This document shows positions 1-6,922 of a DNA stretch of 15,737 bases, piece by piece. Origin of the DNA: Actinomycetota bacterium (GTDB lineage: Bacteria > Actinomycetota > Humimicrobiia > Humimicrobiales > Humimicrobiaceae); contig JAMCVO010000114.1 in assembly GCA_023475715.1 (NCBI GenBank), forward strand, positions 1 through 15,737, written 5' to 3'. Positions within the stretch are counted from its first letter, which is position 1. Each line of letters begins with the position of its first letter. Position numbers and translations under genes: made by a program. A model generated the notes under the pieces. It did not search any database and was not told the DNA's origin. It saw nothing but the letters and a program-made list of their open reading frames with translations.

Positions 1-193
1 CTGAAATAAAATCAATCAGGTAACAGATAATATCCTCTTTCAAATGTTTGTGTCTTATTGAAATAGATCCTTTTTTGTCATGATATTCAATAAGCTGGAA
101 CTTATCATTCCACAGGACAAGATTTTTTTTTGATGATAATTCATCCATTCCCTGGATTGATTTTATTTCAGAATTAATTACAAAATATGACAT
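1..193 (-). CDS. Unrecognised protein, N-terminal part only (runs off window)
   Basis: An open frame begins at an ATG ending at base 193 and continues off the left edge with no stop, giving about 64 residues. The start is well supported: GGAGGG lies just upstream (198-203) at proper spacing, and the gene sits 32 bp after the aldolase stop on the same strand, so it is probably the next gene of that operon. The visible N-terminus (MSYFVINSEIKSIQGMDEL and onward) is polar and lysine-rich, has no signal peptide or membrane segment, and contains a short IEYHDKKGSISIRH stretch that looks like beta strands. I do not recognise the family. From position it may supply another step or an accessory function of the same sugar pathway, but that is only inference. 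Confidence 0.7.
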   Translation of the reverse strand, partial: MSYFVINSEIKSIQGMDELSSKKNLVLWNDKFQLIEYHDKKGSISIRHKHLKEDIICYLIDFIS

Positions 194-225
194 TTTACCC
201 TCCAAAAAATAAGTTTTAATGATTC

Positions 226-888
226 TTATTGCATTTTCTTAAATATTTCATTAAAAAGCATAGCTTTTGCATTGACTTCAATTGATTCAAGCAGCGAAAC
301 AGCTTTAAATATATTTTCTGAAGCTACAATTGCTCCGTGGTTTTTCATTGCCACTGCCAGGGACATGGGTTTTTCAGGCTGCAAACTTTTTTTGAATAAT
401 TCTATGATATCATTATTCTGTGCCTCACTCTGGTCAGGATTTTCAGGGTTACATTCCCACATCCTGACGCTTCCCCGGTTTGCCATCATCTGAGTTTCAG
501 CAATAAGCATATTATGATTTATAAACCATGCGATAATATTTGGAGGATGCACATGCAAGACACTATTTATCTCCCGGAAGGTCTTATATATAAGTAAATG
601 CAATTCACTCTCTCTTGAAACTTCTTCTATATTACCTCTGACAAGATTATTTTCTTCATCAAATATTGAAACTTTTTCTGCAGGTATGTCCCAGTGAAAA
701 TATTCTGCTGAAAATCTTGGTGTAATATAAATTTTTCCTTCATGTCTTAAACTCATATTACCGCCACATGAATCAGTAAGAAACCTGTCAAATAATAGCA
801 GGGAAGTTTTTCTAAGGATTTCTTCGGGATTTTTAAATTCAAAATTGTTGTATGGAAGAGAATTTCTTTGTTGTTGCTTATTATCCAT
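226..888 (-). CDS. Class II aldolase / sugar-phosphate epimerase family protein (FucA/AraD-like)
   Basis: The 220-residue product has the layout of the zinc-dependent class II aldolase/adducin domain. Visible family elements are the phosphate-binding SCGGNMS near residues 40-46, an acidic residue in the SRESELH segment (E93 is the probable catalytic acid), the zinc ligands H112 and H114 in HVHP, and a third histidine H184 in KNHG. Members cleave or epimerise phosphorylated keto-sugars (fuculose-1-P, rhamnulose-1-P, ribulose-5-P and similar) in the cytoplasm; the exact substrate cannot be read here. The ATG at 888 has AGGA a few bases upstream. The gene is divergent from a SorC-type regulator and shares a strand with an FGGY kinase beyond it, which fits kinase then aldolase in one pathway. 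Length is normal for the family and all metal ligands are present, so it should be active. Confidence 0.9.
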   Translation of the reverse strand: MDNKQQQRNSLPYNNFEFKNPEEILRKTSLLLFDRFLTDSCGGNMSLRHEGKIYITPRFSAEYFHWDIPAEKVSIFDEENNLVRGNIEEVSRESELHLLIYKTFREINSVLHVHPPNIIAWFINHNMLIAETQMMANRGSVRMWECNPENPDQSEAQNNDIIELFKKSLQPEKPMSLAVAMKNHGAIVASENIFKAVSLLESIEVNAKAMLFNEIFKKMQ

Positions 889-950
889 TTATTTTTCCTG
901 TTGTAAATGTTTTTATAAATACATTAACAGCCTAATAAAATCCAGAAATA

Positions 951-962
951 GCACATATGTGC
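951..962. promoter_or_regulatory. Palindromic operator 1 (GCACATATGTGC), aldolase side
   Basis: This is a perfect 12-bp palindrome in the divergent intergenic region. It matches the pattern GCACnTAnGTGC, which recurs at 1104-1113 beside the regulator. It lies about 20 bp downstream of the predicted start of aldolase transcription, so a bound repressor would block early transcription. I infer that it binds the SorC-family protein encoded next door. Confidence 0.6.
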
Positions 963-985
963 GTCAGTACACTATATTTAATATT

Positions 986-1014
986 ATTTTAAATTAAATG
1001 TTTTTTATTTTCAA
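986..1014 (-). promoter_or_regulatory. Predicted sigma-70-type promoter of the aldolase operon
   Basis: On the minus strand TTGAAA (1009-1014) and TAAAAT (986-991) are separated by 17 bp, each matching the consensus at five of six positions. Transcription would start near 979, leaving a leader of about 90 nt that contains operator 1. The surroundings are very AT-rich, so chance matches are possible. Confidence 0.45.
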
Positions 1015-1071
1015 TAAAAAATTTTTAATAAATTAATTACTTTTATATAAAAATAAAAGCTATAATTAAGT

Positions 1072-1101
1072 TTGATAAAAAATTGTTAATATGTGTAATA
1101 T
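1072..1101 (+). promoter_or_regulatory. Predicted promoter of the SorC-family regulator
   Basis: TTGATA (1072-1077) and TAATAT (1096-1101) are separated by 18 bp. The -10 box abuts operator 2, so the repressor site would cover the transcription start near 1108. This promoter overlaps the upstream ATG at 1091, which argues against that ATG as the real start. Confidence 0.5.
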
Positions 1102-1115
1102 TGCACTTACGTGCA
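1102..1115. promoter_or_regulatory. Palindromic operator 2 (TGCACTTACGTGCA), regulator side
   Basis: Arms TGCAC and GTGCA flank TTAC. The core GCACTTACGTGC matches operator 1 (GCACATATGTGC) at ten of twelve positions. It overlaps the predicted transcription start of the regulator, as expected for autorepression. The two operator centres are about 152 bp apart, which would allow looping by a tetrameric SorC-type repressor. Confidence 0.6.
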
Positions 1116-1156
1116 TAAGTGAAAAATATTGTGTTTACCGTTTAAAGGAAACCATA

Positions 1157-2122
1157 GTGGCATATAGTACTGATCTCATTGTAAAAGTTGCAAAACTTTA
1201 TTACGAGCAAGATTGCAATTTTAACGAGATATCGGAAAAATTAAAGATTTCCAGATATAAAATTTACAGGATAATCAAAAAAGCCAAAGATACAGGAATC
1301 GTTAAAATAATCATAAATACCCCATCTAAGAGCCTGATAGATATAGAAAACAAGATAGAAACACTATATAAGCTGAAAAGAGTCATAATCGTTCAGAATC
1401 AGGAACTGCCTTCAGAGGAACTGAAATATAAAATTGGACAGGCTGCAGCTGGACTGCTCCTGGAAATCCTTGAGGATAAAGACGCTCTGGGAGTGTCGTG
1501 GGGATCTACTGTCCAGAAAATATTGAATTTTTTACCTATTAGAATCAATAAAAAAATTGATGTAGTTCAATTATCCAGCGGAAGCCATCTTTCAGGTTTA
1601 GATATTATGTGCCATGAATTGACCAGACAGCTTGCTGAAAGATTTAATTCAAAACCTTACCTATTATTTTCACCCGAAATAGCAAAAAATAATGAGCTTA
1701 AAAATCTTTTACTTGAAGATGACAGCATTAAAAAAACTTTTGCTGTTTTTGATAATCTGACTATTGCCATATTTGGTGTTGGCCCTTTGACTTCAGAGGA
1801 ACTCGAAAGACTATTAAATTATGGCCAGATTACTGAAAAAGAAGCTAAGGCTCTTTTAGAAAATAAAGCTATCGCAGGAATATTTTCCAACTATATTGAT
1901 AATGAAGGCAGGATATGTGATGAAAAACTTACATCCAGGGCTATCACCATGCCTATACAAAAACTTAAAGATATACCATATTCAATATTGCTTGCCGGCG
2001 GAATACAGAAAGCCGAATCAATACTTGCTGCTATCAGGGGTGGATATGTAAATGTACTGGTCACTGACGAAAAAGCTATTAAGGAAGTCCTTATTCTTGA
2101 TAATAAATCGAATATAATATAA
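1157..2122 (+). CDS. SorC/DeoR-type sugar-binding transcriptional regulator
   Basis: I start this gene at GTG 1157 (321 residues) rather than ATG 1091 (343 residues). The GTG has AAAGGA seven bases upstream, and the family normally begins right at the LIVKVAKLYYE helix. The ATG has no ribosome site and falls in the predicted promoter. Residues 1-50 form a helix-turn-helix (YYEQ, then NEISEKLKISRYKIYRIIKKAK). The rest is the SorC effector domain with GVSWGST, FGVGPL and the C-terminal AGGIQKAESILAAIRGGYVNV signature. Such proteins bind phosphorylated sugars and control nearby catabolic genes; LsrR and SorC are known members. It is transcribed away from the aldolase gene and convergently with the kinase gene. 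Paired palindromes on both sides of the promoter region point to autoregulation. Confidence 0.9.
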   Translation: MAYSTDLIVKVAKLYYEQDCNFNEISEKLKISRYKIYRIIKKAKDTGIVKIIINTPSKSLIDIENKIETLYKLKRVIIVQNQELPSEELKYKIGQAAAGLLLEILEDKDALGVSWGSTVQKILNFLPIRINKKIDVVQLSSGSHLSGLDIMCHELTRQLAERFNSKPYLLFSPEIAKNNELKNLLLEDDSIKKTFAVFDNLTIAIFGVGPLTSEELERLLNYGQITEKEAKALLENKAIAGIFSNYIDNEGRICDEKLTSRAITMPIQKLKDIPYSILLAGGIQKAESILAAIRGGYVNVLVTDEKAIKEVLILDNKSNII

Positions 2123-2143
2123 TAAATCCAATATTTGACATAA

Positions 2144-2176
2144 ATAGCCGGTTCAGAATTTAGAAAATTTAGCTAT
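2144..2176. terminator. Weak nested inverted repeat between convergent genes
   Basis: The 56-bp gap between the convergent regulator and kinase genes holds ATAGC...GCTAT, with AATTT-AGA-AAATT nested inside. It is positioned where a bidirectional terminator is expected, but the stems are short, the loop between them is large and there is no clear U tract. I rate it as weak. Confidence 0.2.
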
Positions 2177-2178
2177 CT

Positions 2179-3675
2179 CTATCCATAAATTTGTCTGGAA
2201 ATATTTTTAAATTTTTTAAACTTCTTGTTGTACTTCCTGACTTTATTACTATCAGGAAAATATTCTTTTACTGTCTCATTCCTAAATATATTGAATAGTT
2301 CGTTAAAATTTCTTCCAAAACCACTTGAAAGTGCAGCAATTATGGCAGCGCCATAAGCGCCCGACTCTTTGATCTTCAATAAAGAAATTTTTTTATTTAA
2401 AATATCAGCTTTATTTTGTATTAAAAAATCTGCTTGGGCACCGCCTCCAACTGCAAAAATCCTTTCTATAACAGAAATATCTAACAGTTCAATGATTTTC
2501 CTGATATTAAAATTAATCCCTTCAACAAATGCCTTTATAATATTATTTTTATTACTTTCTAAGGTTAAATCTGTAACAAAACCATATTTTTTAAATTTTT
2601 CTATAGACTTCTCTACTGGCAGAAAATTGGAACCGGACTTTTGCTTGAATGGCTTTATATCATTGATTTCTTCACAGCAACTGCTGAATACTTCATTAAA
2701 ATCAGCCATCACATTACCGTCAGTATCTGAAAAGAAGATTTTTCGAAGCCATTCAAGCAAAAGTCCGGTTTGAAAGGTTGTATAATTTATGAATAGTCCC
2801 TCGAGGGCATGTTCTTCTATTATTATATTATTTTGATAGTTTTTTAAATTTGGATTAAATCTATCACAATTGATAGTTGTTTCTTCATATGTACCTAGGG
2901 TAATTAAAATATCTTTAACACCAATAAAATTTGAGCCTATTGCACAACTTTCACTGTCATGAACTCCTGAAGATATTGTTACTTTTCTTGGCAGTGATAA
3001 TCCACTGCATGCTTTTGTTCTTATATCTATATTTAAAGGTTCAAAAGGTTTTACAATCTCTGGTAAAAGATCAGAATCCAAGTCAATAACATTACATATA
3101 TAGCCAGACCATTTTCTGGCTTTAAAATCATAAAGCATTGTCCTTGAAGCCTGAGTAAAATCAGTATGTTGCCCTAATCCTAATCTTGAAATAATATAAT
3201 CCTTTGGTGAAAGAAATTTATATATATTTTTGAAATCCCTTCCAAAATGTTTTCTAAACCAGATAAGGTTATGTAAAAAAGAAACAATATTCCTTGGTTG
3301 TCCGGAAATTTTATAAACATCAAAACTATCTATGCCTTTTTTTTCCAGCCATCCAAGGTATTTGACAGAACGCTTGTCTAGTGACGATATGGCTCTATAT
3401 AATGGGTTCCCCCTCTTATCGACAGGGAAAAAGGCTGTGCCAAGACATGAAAAACTTATTGACCTAATTGGGTCATATTTTTTGACTTTTGATGATATTG
3501 AATCTATTAAATTTAAAACAACCTTAAATATATTTTCCGGCTCTATTTCGAACCACCCAGGTTGTGGCGAAAAATGTTCAGTCTGTACTCTTGAAAATTC
3601 TATTACACAGCCGTTTTCATTTACAACCATACCTTTTATGGCACTTGAACCTATGTCAATTCCTAAAAAACTCAT
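2179..3675 (-). CDS. FGGY-family carbohydrate kinase
   Basis: The 498-residue product fits the two-domain FGGY kinase family. The N-terminal ATPase-fold loop FLGIDIGSSAIKG is at residues 3-15 and PGWFEIEP is at 39-46. The catalytic aspartate is probably D240 in SSGVHDSESCAIGS. A phosphate-binding TLGTYE is at 259-264 and the nucleotide-binding AVGGGAQADF at 408-417. These enzymes phosphorylate sugars or polyols (xylulose, ribulose, fuculose, rhamnulose, erythritol, autoinducer-2) in the cytoplasm; the family alone does not tell which. It starts 26 bp after argH on the same strand with no clear Shine-Dalgarno sequence, so it may be reached by read-through from the arginine operon. Its logical partners are the aldolase at 226-888 and the SorC-type regulator. 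The basic C-terminal tail (KYNKKFKKFKN) is not diagnostic. Confidence 0.9.
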   Translation of the reverse strand: MSFLGIDIGSSAIKGMVVNENGCVIEFSRVQTEHFSPQPGWFEIEPENIFKVVLNLIDSISSKVKKYDPIRSISFSCLGTAFFPVDKRGNPLYRAISSLDKRSVKYLGWLEKKGIDSFDVYKISGQPRNIVSFLHNLIWFRKHFGRDFKNIYKFLSPKDYIISRLGLGQHTDFTQASRTMLYDFKARKWSGYICNVIDLDSDLLPEIVKPFEPLNIDIRTKACSGLSLPRKVTISSGVHDSESCAIGSNFIGVKDILITLGTYEETTINCDRFNPNLKNYQNNIIIEEHALEGLFINYTTFQTGLLLEWLRKIFFSDTDGNVMADFNEVFSSCCEEINDIKPFKQKSGSNFLPVEKSIEKFKKYGFVTDLTLESNKNNIIKAFVEGINFNIRKIIELLDISVIERIFAVGGGAQADFLIQNKADILNKKISLLKIKESGAYGAAIIAALSSGFGRNFNELFNIFRNETVKEYFPDSNKVRKYNKKFKKFKNISRQIYG

Positions 3676-3701
3676 AAATTTTTTTTCTAAGTAAATATAT
3701 C

Positions 3702-5144
3702 TTATTTATAAGCAGATAATATATCTTCAAAAACAGGAATTTTTCCCAGTAAGATTTTTAAGTCTTTTTTATAACAAGAAAGTATGTCTTTATTTGATTT
3801 TATTTGATCAAGCACAGCTTTTTTATTTGTGCCGCAGTCAACTTTCTTGGCTTCAAGACAGCTTTCTATTTTTATGCTTTCATAAAAATCATCGCCGAAA
3901 TAAGCAGAGTATTTCTTTAATGCAGATAACGGCACTTCCGAAAGTTTTGCACCTTTTTCCATACAATACCTTACCAGCTTCCCGGTAATATTATGAGCCT
4001 TCCTGAAGCTTTCGCCCTTTTTTGTAAGGTAATCCGCACAATCAGTTGCTTCAAGAAAACCAATTTCAAGGCTTCTTTTTATTGTATCATGATTAAATTT
4101 AATTTTTTCCAGAAGCCTTGTAAAAACATCAACGCTTGAAGTGGTTTCTTTGAATGCACCGAGTAAAATTCTTTTATCTTCCTGAATATCGCTATTGTAA
4201 GTTGAAGGTAATCCTTTAAAAAGCATCATGAATTGAGTCAGGTTTCCGGCAACTACAGCACTTTTACCTCTGATAAGCTCAAGTATATCAGGATTTTTCT
4301 TTTGCGGCATTATACTGCTGCCTGTGCAAAAAGATTCATCTATATCTATATAAGAAAATTCATTGGTGCTGTAAATTATCAGATCTTCACAAATCCTGCT
4401 TAAATTCAGCATTGTCTTGCTGCACGTATAAATGTAATCCATGATAAAATCCCTGTTCCCAACAATATCCATGCTATTGGAACTTTTACCGGTAAATTTT
4501 AATATTTTTGCAAGAAGTTTCCTGTCTATTTCGTATCCGCTTCCCACACATGCTGCAGCACCTAAAGGTAAAAGATCGCACTCCCCAAAGTTTAAAAATA
4601 AGCTGGAAATATTCCGTTTAAATTTTTCAAAAAAAGACAGAAGATAATGGGAAAGCAGAACCGGCTGGGCCTTTTGCATATGGGTATACGCAATAAAAAC
4701 AGTATTTTTTTCATCTTCCGCAATCCTTAATATTTTTTCCTGCAGACCCAAAAGTAGCTTTATTGTTTTTGCAATAGCTTCCTTAACAAATAAAAGCTCA
4801 TCAACTACTATCTGATCATTCCTGCTTCTGCCTGTATGGATTTTTGCGGCCAAGTCGCCGATAATTTTACCGAGCTCATACTCAACAAGGCTGTGAATAT
4901 CTTCGTATGATTCCAACTGCAGCTTGCCAGCTTCAACCATAACTTTAATTTTTTTCAAACCCTTTAAAATTTCTTTAAGTTCGGAAGTTCTTAGTATTCC
5001 GATGCTATGTAACCCAATTACATGCGCTGAGGTCCCTATAATATCCTGCAGATAAAACTTTTTATCAATACCGATTGATGAAGTAAATTTTTCTGCAAGA
5101 ATATCTGCATTGCTGCTTATTCTTCCCTTCCAGATTTTTTCCAT
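3702..5144 (-). CDS. argH: Argininosuccinate lyase
   Basis: The enzyme cleaves argininosuccinate to arginine and fumarate, the last step of arginine biosynthesis. The 480-residue product has the superfamily signature GSSIMPQKKNPD (275-286), containing the catalytic serine loop. It also has KIHTGRSRNDQ (101-111) and YTHMQKAQP (153-161), where H155 is the probable catalytic histidine. Length is typical (about 460-480). The N-terminal WKGRIS replaces the commoner WGGRF. It follows argG by 2 bp, so the two are almost certainly translationally coupled and co-transcribed. It is the last arginine gene in the cluster; a sugar kinase follows 26 bp later with no terminator in between. Confidence 0.96.
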   Translation of the reverse strand: MEKIWKGRISSNADILAEKFTSSIGIDKKFYLQDIIGTSAHVIGLHSIGILRTSELKEILKGLKKIKVMVEAGKLQLESYEDIHSLVEYELGKIIGDLAAKIHTGRSRNDQIVVDELLFVKEAIAKTIKLLLGLQEKILRIAEDEKNTVFIAYTHMQKAQPVLLSHYLLSFFEKFKRNISSLFLNFGECDLLPLGAAACVGSGYEIDRKLLAKILKFTGKSSNSMDIVGNRDFIMDYIYTCSKTMLNLSRICEDLIIYSTNEFSYIDIDESFCTGSSIMPQKKNPDILELIRGKSAVVAGNLTQFMMLFKGLPSTYNSDIQEDKRILLGAFKETTSSVDVFTRLLEKIKFNHDTIKRSLEIGFLEATDCADYLTKKGESFRKAHNITGKLVRYCMEKGAKLSEVPLSALKKYSAYFGDDFYESIKIESCLEAKKVDCGTNKKAVLDQIKSNKDILSCYKKDLKILLGKIPVFEDILSAYK

Positions 5145-5146
5145 TT

Positions 5147-6346
5147 TTAACTTTTTTCCATTCTCTTCTTTAAACCTAAGATCTCATACGGGTAACCCCA
5201 TACTTTTATAAAGCTTGCTGAATGCTTTGGATCAAAAACATCCTGCTTGTCATATGTGGCAAGCTTGAAATCATAGAGTGAATTTTCAGATTCCCTTCCG
5301 GCAACTGAAAAATTTTTATATTCAAGCTTTATTTTTATCCTGCCGGAAACATACTCCTGGCTTTTGTCAGTAAAGCTTTTCAAGCAATTCATAAGAGGAG
5401 TAAACCAGAGTCCATAGTAGATCATCTCAGCCATTTTTTCTTCCAGAAAATATTTATAATGCAGCAGTTCCCTGTCAAGAACAAGGCTTTCAAGCTGTCT
5501 GTGAGCTTCGATGATTATCACGGCCGCAGGCGCTTCATAGATTTCACGTGATTTAATACCAATAAGTCTGTTTTCAACCATATCGATTCTTCCAATTCCA
5601 TATGAACCTGCTGCAGCATTGATCTCCTGAATAATTTTTAATGGCGGATTCTTTTTACCATTTAAAGATACGGGAATACCCTGGTCAAAGCCAATTTCAA
5701 TATACTGGCTCTCCCCGGGGCTTTTTTTAATTTTGGTCCATCCATAAATATCCTCCGGAGGTTCAACCCATGGATCTTCCAGAACGCCGCATTCCATACT
5801 CCTGCCCCATAGGTTTTCATCAATGCTATACGGGCTTTTCTTGGTTACATTAACCTTGATGCCATGAGCCTGAGCATACTCTATTTCTTCCTCCCTTGAT
5901 AATTTCCATTCACGCAGAGGTGCTATTATTTGCAGGCCGGGAGACAGGCTCCTTATGCCAACATCAAACCTTACCTGGTCATTGCCCTTGGCGGTGCATC
6001 CGTGTGCAATTGCTTTTGCACCTTCTTTTCTGGCAACTTCAACAAGCTTTTTTACTATTAACGGCCTGGCAAGCGCAGTGGCTAAGGGATAGTTCTTTTC
6101 ATATTTTAAATTTGCCTTTATTGAGGGAAAAATAAAATCTTTTATAAATTCTTTTTTTGCATCTATTATCAAAGCCTTGCTTGCCCCAGTGTCAATTGCT
6201 CTCTGGTAAGCTTCTTTCAGGTCATCAGGTTGCCCGCAATCAATCAGGGCCGCTATTACCTCCATGTTGTAATTTTCTTTAATCCATTTTATTGATACAG
6301 AAGTATCAAGTCCTCCTGAATATGCAAGAATAACTTTGTCGCTCAT
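5147..6346 (-). CDS. argG: Argininosuccinate synthase
   Basis: The enzyme uses ATP to condense citrulline and aspartate into argininosuccinate. The 399-residue product carries the N-type ATP pyrophosphatase loop AYSGGLDTS (8-16), the second signature GCTAKGNDQVRF (116-127), and SPYSIDENLWGRSMECG (171-187) of the citrulline/aspartate site. Length matches the family. The ATG at 6346 has AGGAAA a few bases upstream. It lies 39 bp after argR and 2 bp before argH. It is probably transcribed with argR from the promoter at 6862-6890 as well as from the long argC transcript. Confidence 0.97.
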   Translation of the reverse strand: MSDKVILAYSGGLDTSVSIKWIKENYNMEVIAALIDCGQPDDLKEAYQRAIDTGASKALIIDAKKEFIKDFIFPSIKANLKYEKNYPLATALARPLIVKKLVEVARKEGAKAIAHGCTAKGNDQVRFDVGIRSLSPGLQIIAPLREWKLSREEEIEYAQAHGIKVNVTKKSPYSIDENLWGRSMECGVLEDPWVEPPEDIYGWTKIKKSPGESQYIEIGFDQGIPVSLNGKKNPPLKIIQEINAAAGSYGIGRIDMVENRLIGIKSREIYEAPAAVIIIEAHRQLESLVLDRELLHYKYFLEEKMAEMIYYGLWFTPLMNCLKSFTDKSQEYVSGRIKIKLEYKNFSVAGRESENSLYDFKLATYDKQDVFDPKHSASFIKVWGYPYEILGLKKRMEKS

Positions 6347-6385
6347 TTTTTCCTTTCTCGTATAATAAGATAATTTACGGGCTTT

Positions 6386-6841
6386 CTATAATTGTTGAAA
6401 AAATTTCAATATCTTTTTTGCATTATCTTCACAATTTGCTACGCATATTATGGTATCATCCCCTGCTACAGTGCCCAGAATTTCCTCAAAGTTAGAACCA
6501 TCTATTACTGCTGCAACTCCCTGTGCTTCTCCGGAGTTTGTCTTTATCACTATTATATTATTTGATAAATCAACAGACAGAACATTTTCTTTGAATTTAA
6601 ATTTAAGCTTACCAATATTGAACTGAGGATCAATCTGATATTTGCTGCTTAGGCCATAATATTCTTCCTGAAGAGAATTCCTTATCTTGATCAGGTTTAA
6701 TTGTTTTATGTCTCTTGAAATTGTTGATTGAGTTACATTAAAACCGGTGGCTGATAGTTCTTCTATTAACTCTTCCTGGGATTTAATTTTTTTTGTTTTT
6801 ATCAGATCCCGAATTAGTTTAAGTCTTTCAGTTCTTTTCAT
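6386..6841 (-). CDS. argR: Arginine repressor ArgR
   Basis: The 151-residue product has the two-domain ArgR layout. The N-terminal winged helix-turn-helix carries the recognition helix TQSTISRDIKQLNL (near 37-50). The C-terminal oligomerisation and arginine-binding domain carries GTVAGDDTIICV (near 122-133), whose acidic pair contacts L-arginine in characterised hexamers. With arginine bound, ArgR represses the arg genes by binding paired ARG boxes. Good candidate sites cover the argC promoter at 11344-11380. Its place between argF and argG matches the actinobacterial arg cluster. A promoter-like sequence lies just upstream. All key positions look intact. Confidence 0.96.
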   Translation of the reverse strand: MKRTERLKLIRDLIKTKKIKSQEELIEELSATGFNVTQSTISRDIKQLNLIKIRNSLQEEYYGLSSKYQIDPQFNIGKLKFKFKENVLSVDLSNNIIVIKTNSGEAQGVAAVIDGSNFEEILGTVAGDDTIICVANCEDNAKKILKFFQQL

Positions 6842-6861
6842 TTTAGTCCTAATTTTAAAAA

Positions 6862-6890
6862 TTTATAATTATTTAGTTGAGATTAGTTAA
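6862..6890 (-). promoter_or_regulatory. Predicted internal promoter in front of argR
   Basis: On the minus strand TTAACT (6885-6890) and TATAAA (6862-6867) are exactly 17 bp apart in the 68-bp argF-argR gap. It would let argR, argG and argH be transcribed separately from argCBDF. The gap is very AT-rich, so this remains a sequence-only prediction. Confidence 0.4.
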
Positions 6891-6902
6891 TAAATTTTTT
6901 AT

Positions 6903-6922
6903 CCTGTATTTAAGAATACAGG
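6903..6922 (-). repeat. Perfect inverted repeat spanning the argF stop codon
   Basis: Arms CCTGTATT and AATACAGG (8 bp, perfect) flank a 4-nt loop and include the argF TAA. In the minus-strand RNA it forms a short stem-loop followed by AUAAAAAAUUUAUU rather than a run of U, so it is not a textbook terminator. It may attenuate or stabilise the argF end of the message, or act in DNA as an operator upstream of the argR promoter. Its half-site spacing differs from the ARG boxes at argC. Confidence 0.5.

Noticed and set aside
116..119. Argininosuccinate synthase residues 116-119 read GCTA rather than the common GCTG
   Set aside because: The family signature allows variation at this position and the rest of the motif (KGNDQVRF) is intact, so it does not suggest loss of function. 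Coordinates here are protein residues of ArgG.
2369..2773. 134-codon plus-strand frame opposite the sugar kinase
   Set aside because: It is antisense to a well-supported FGGY kinase, and its composition reflects the complement of that gene's codons; no family features were seen.
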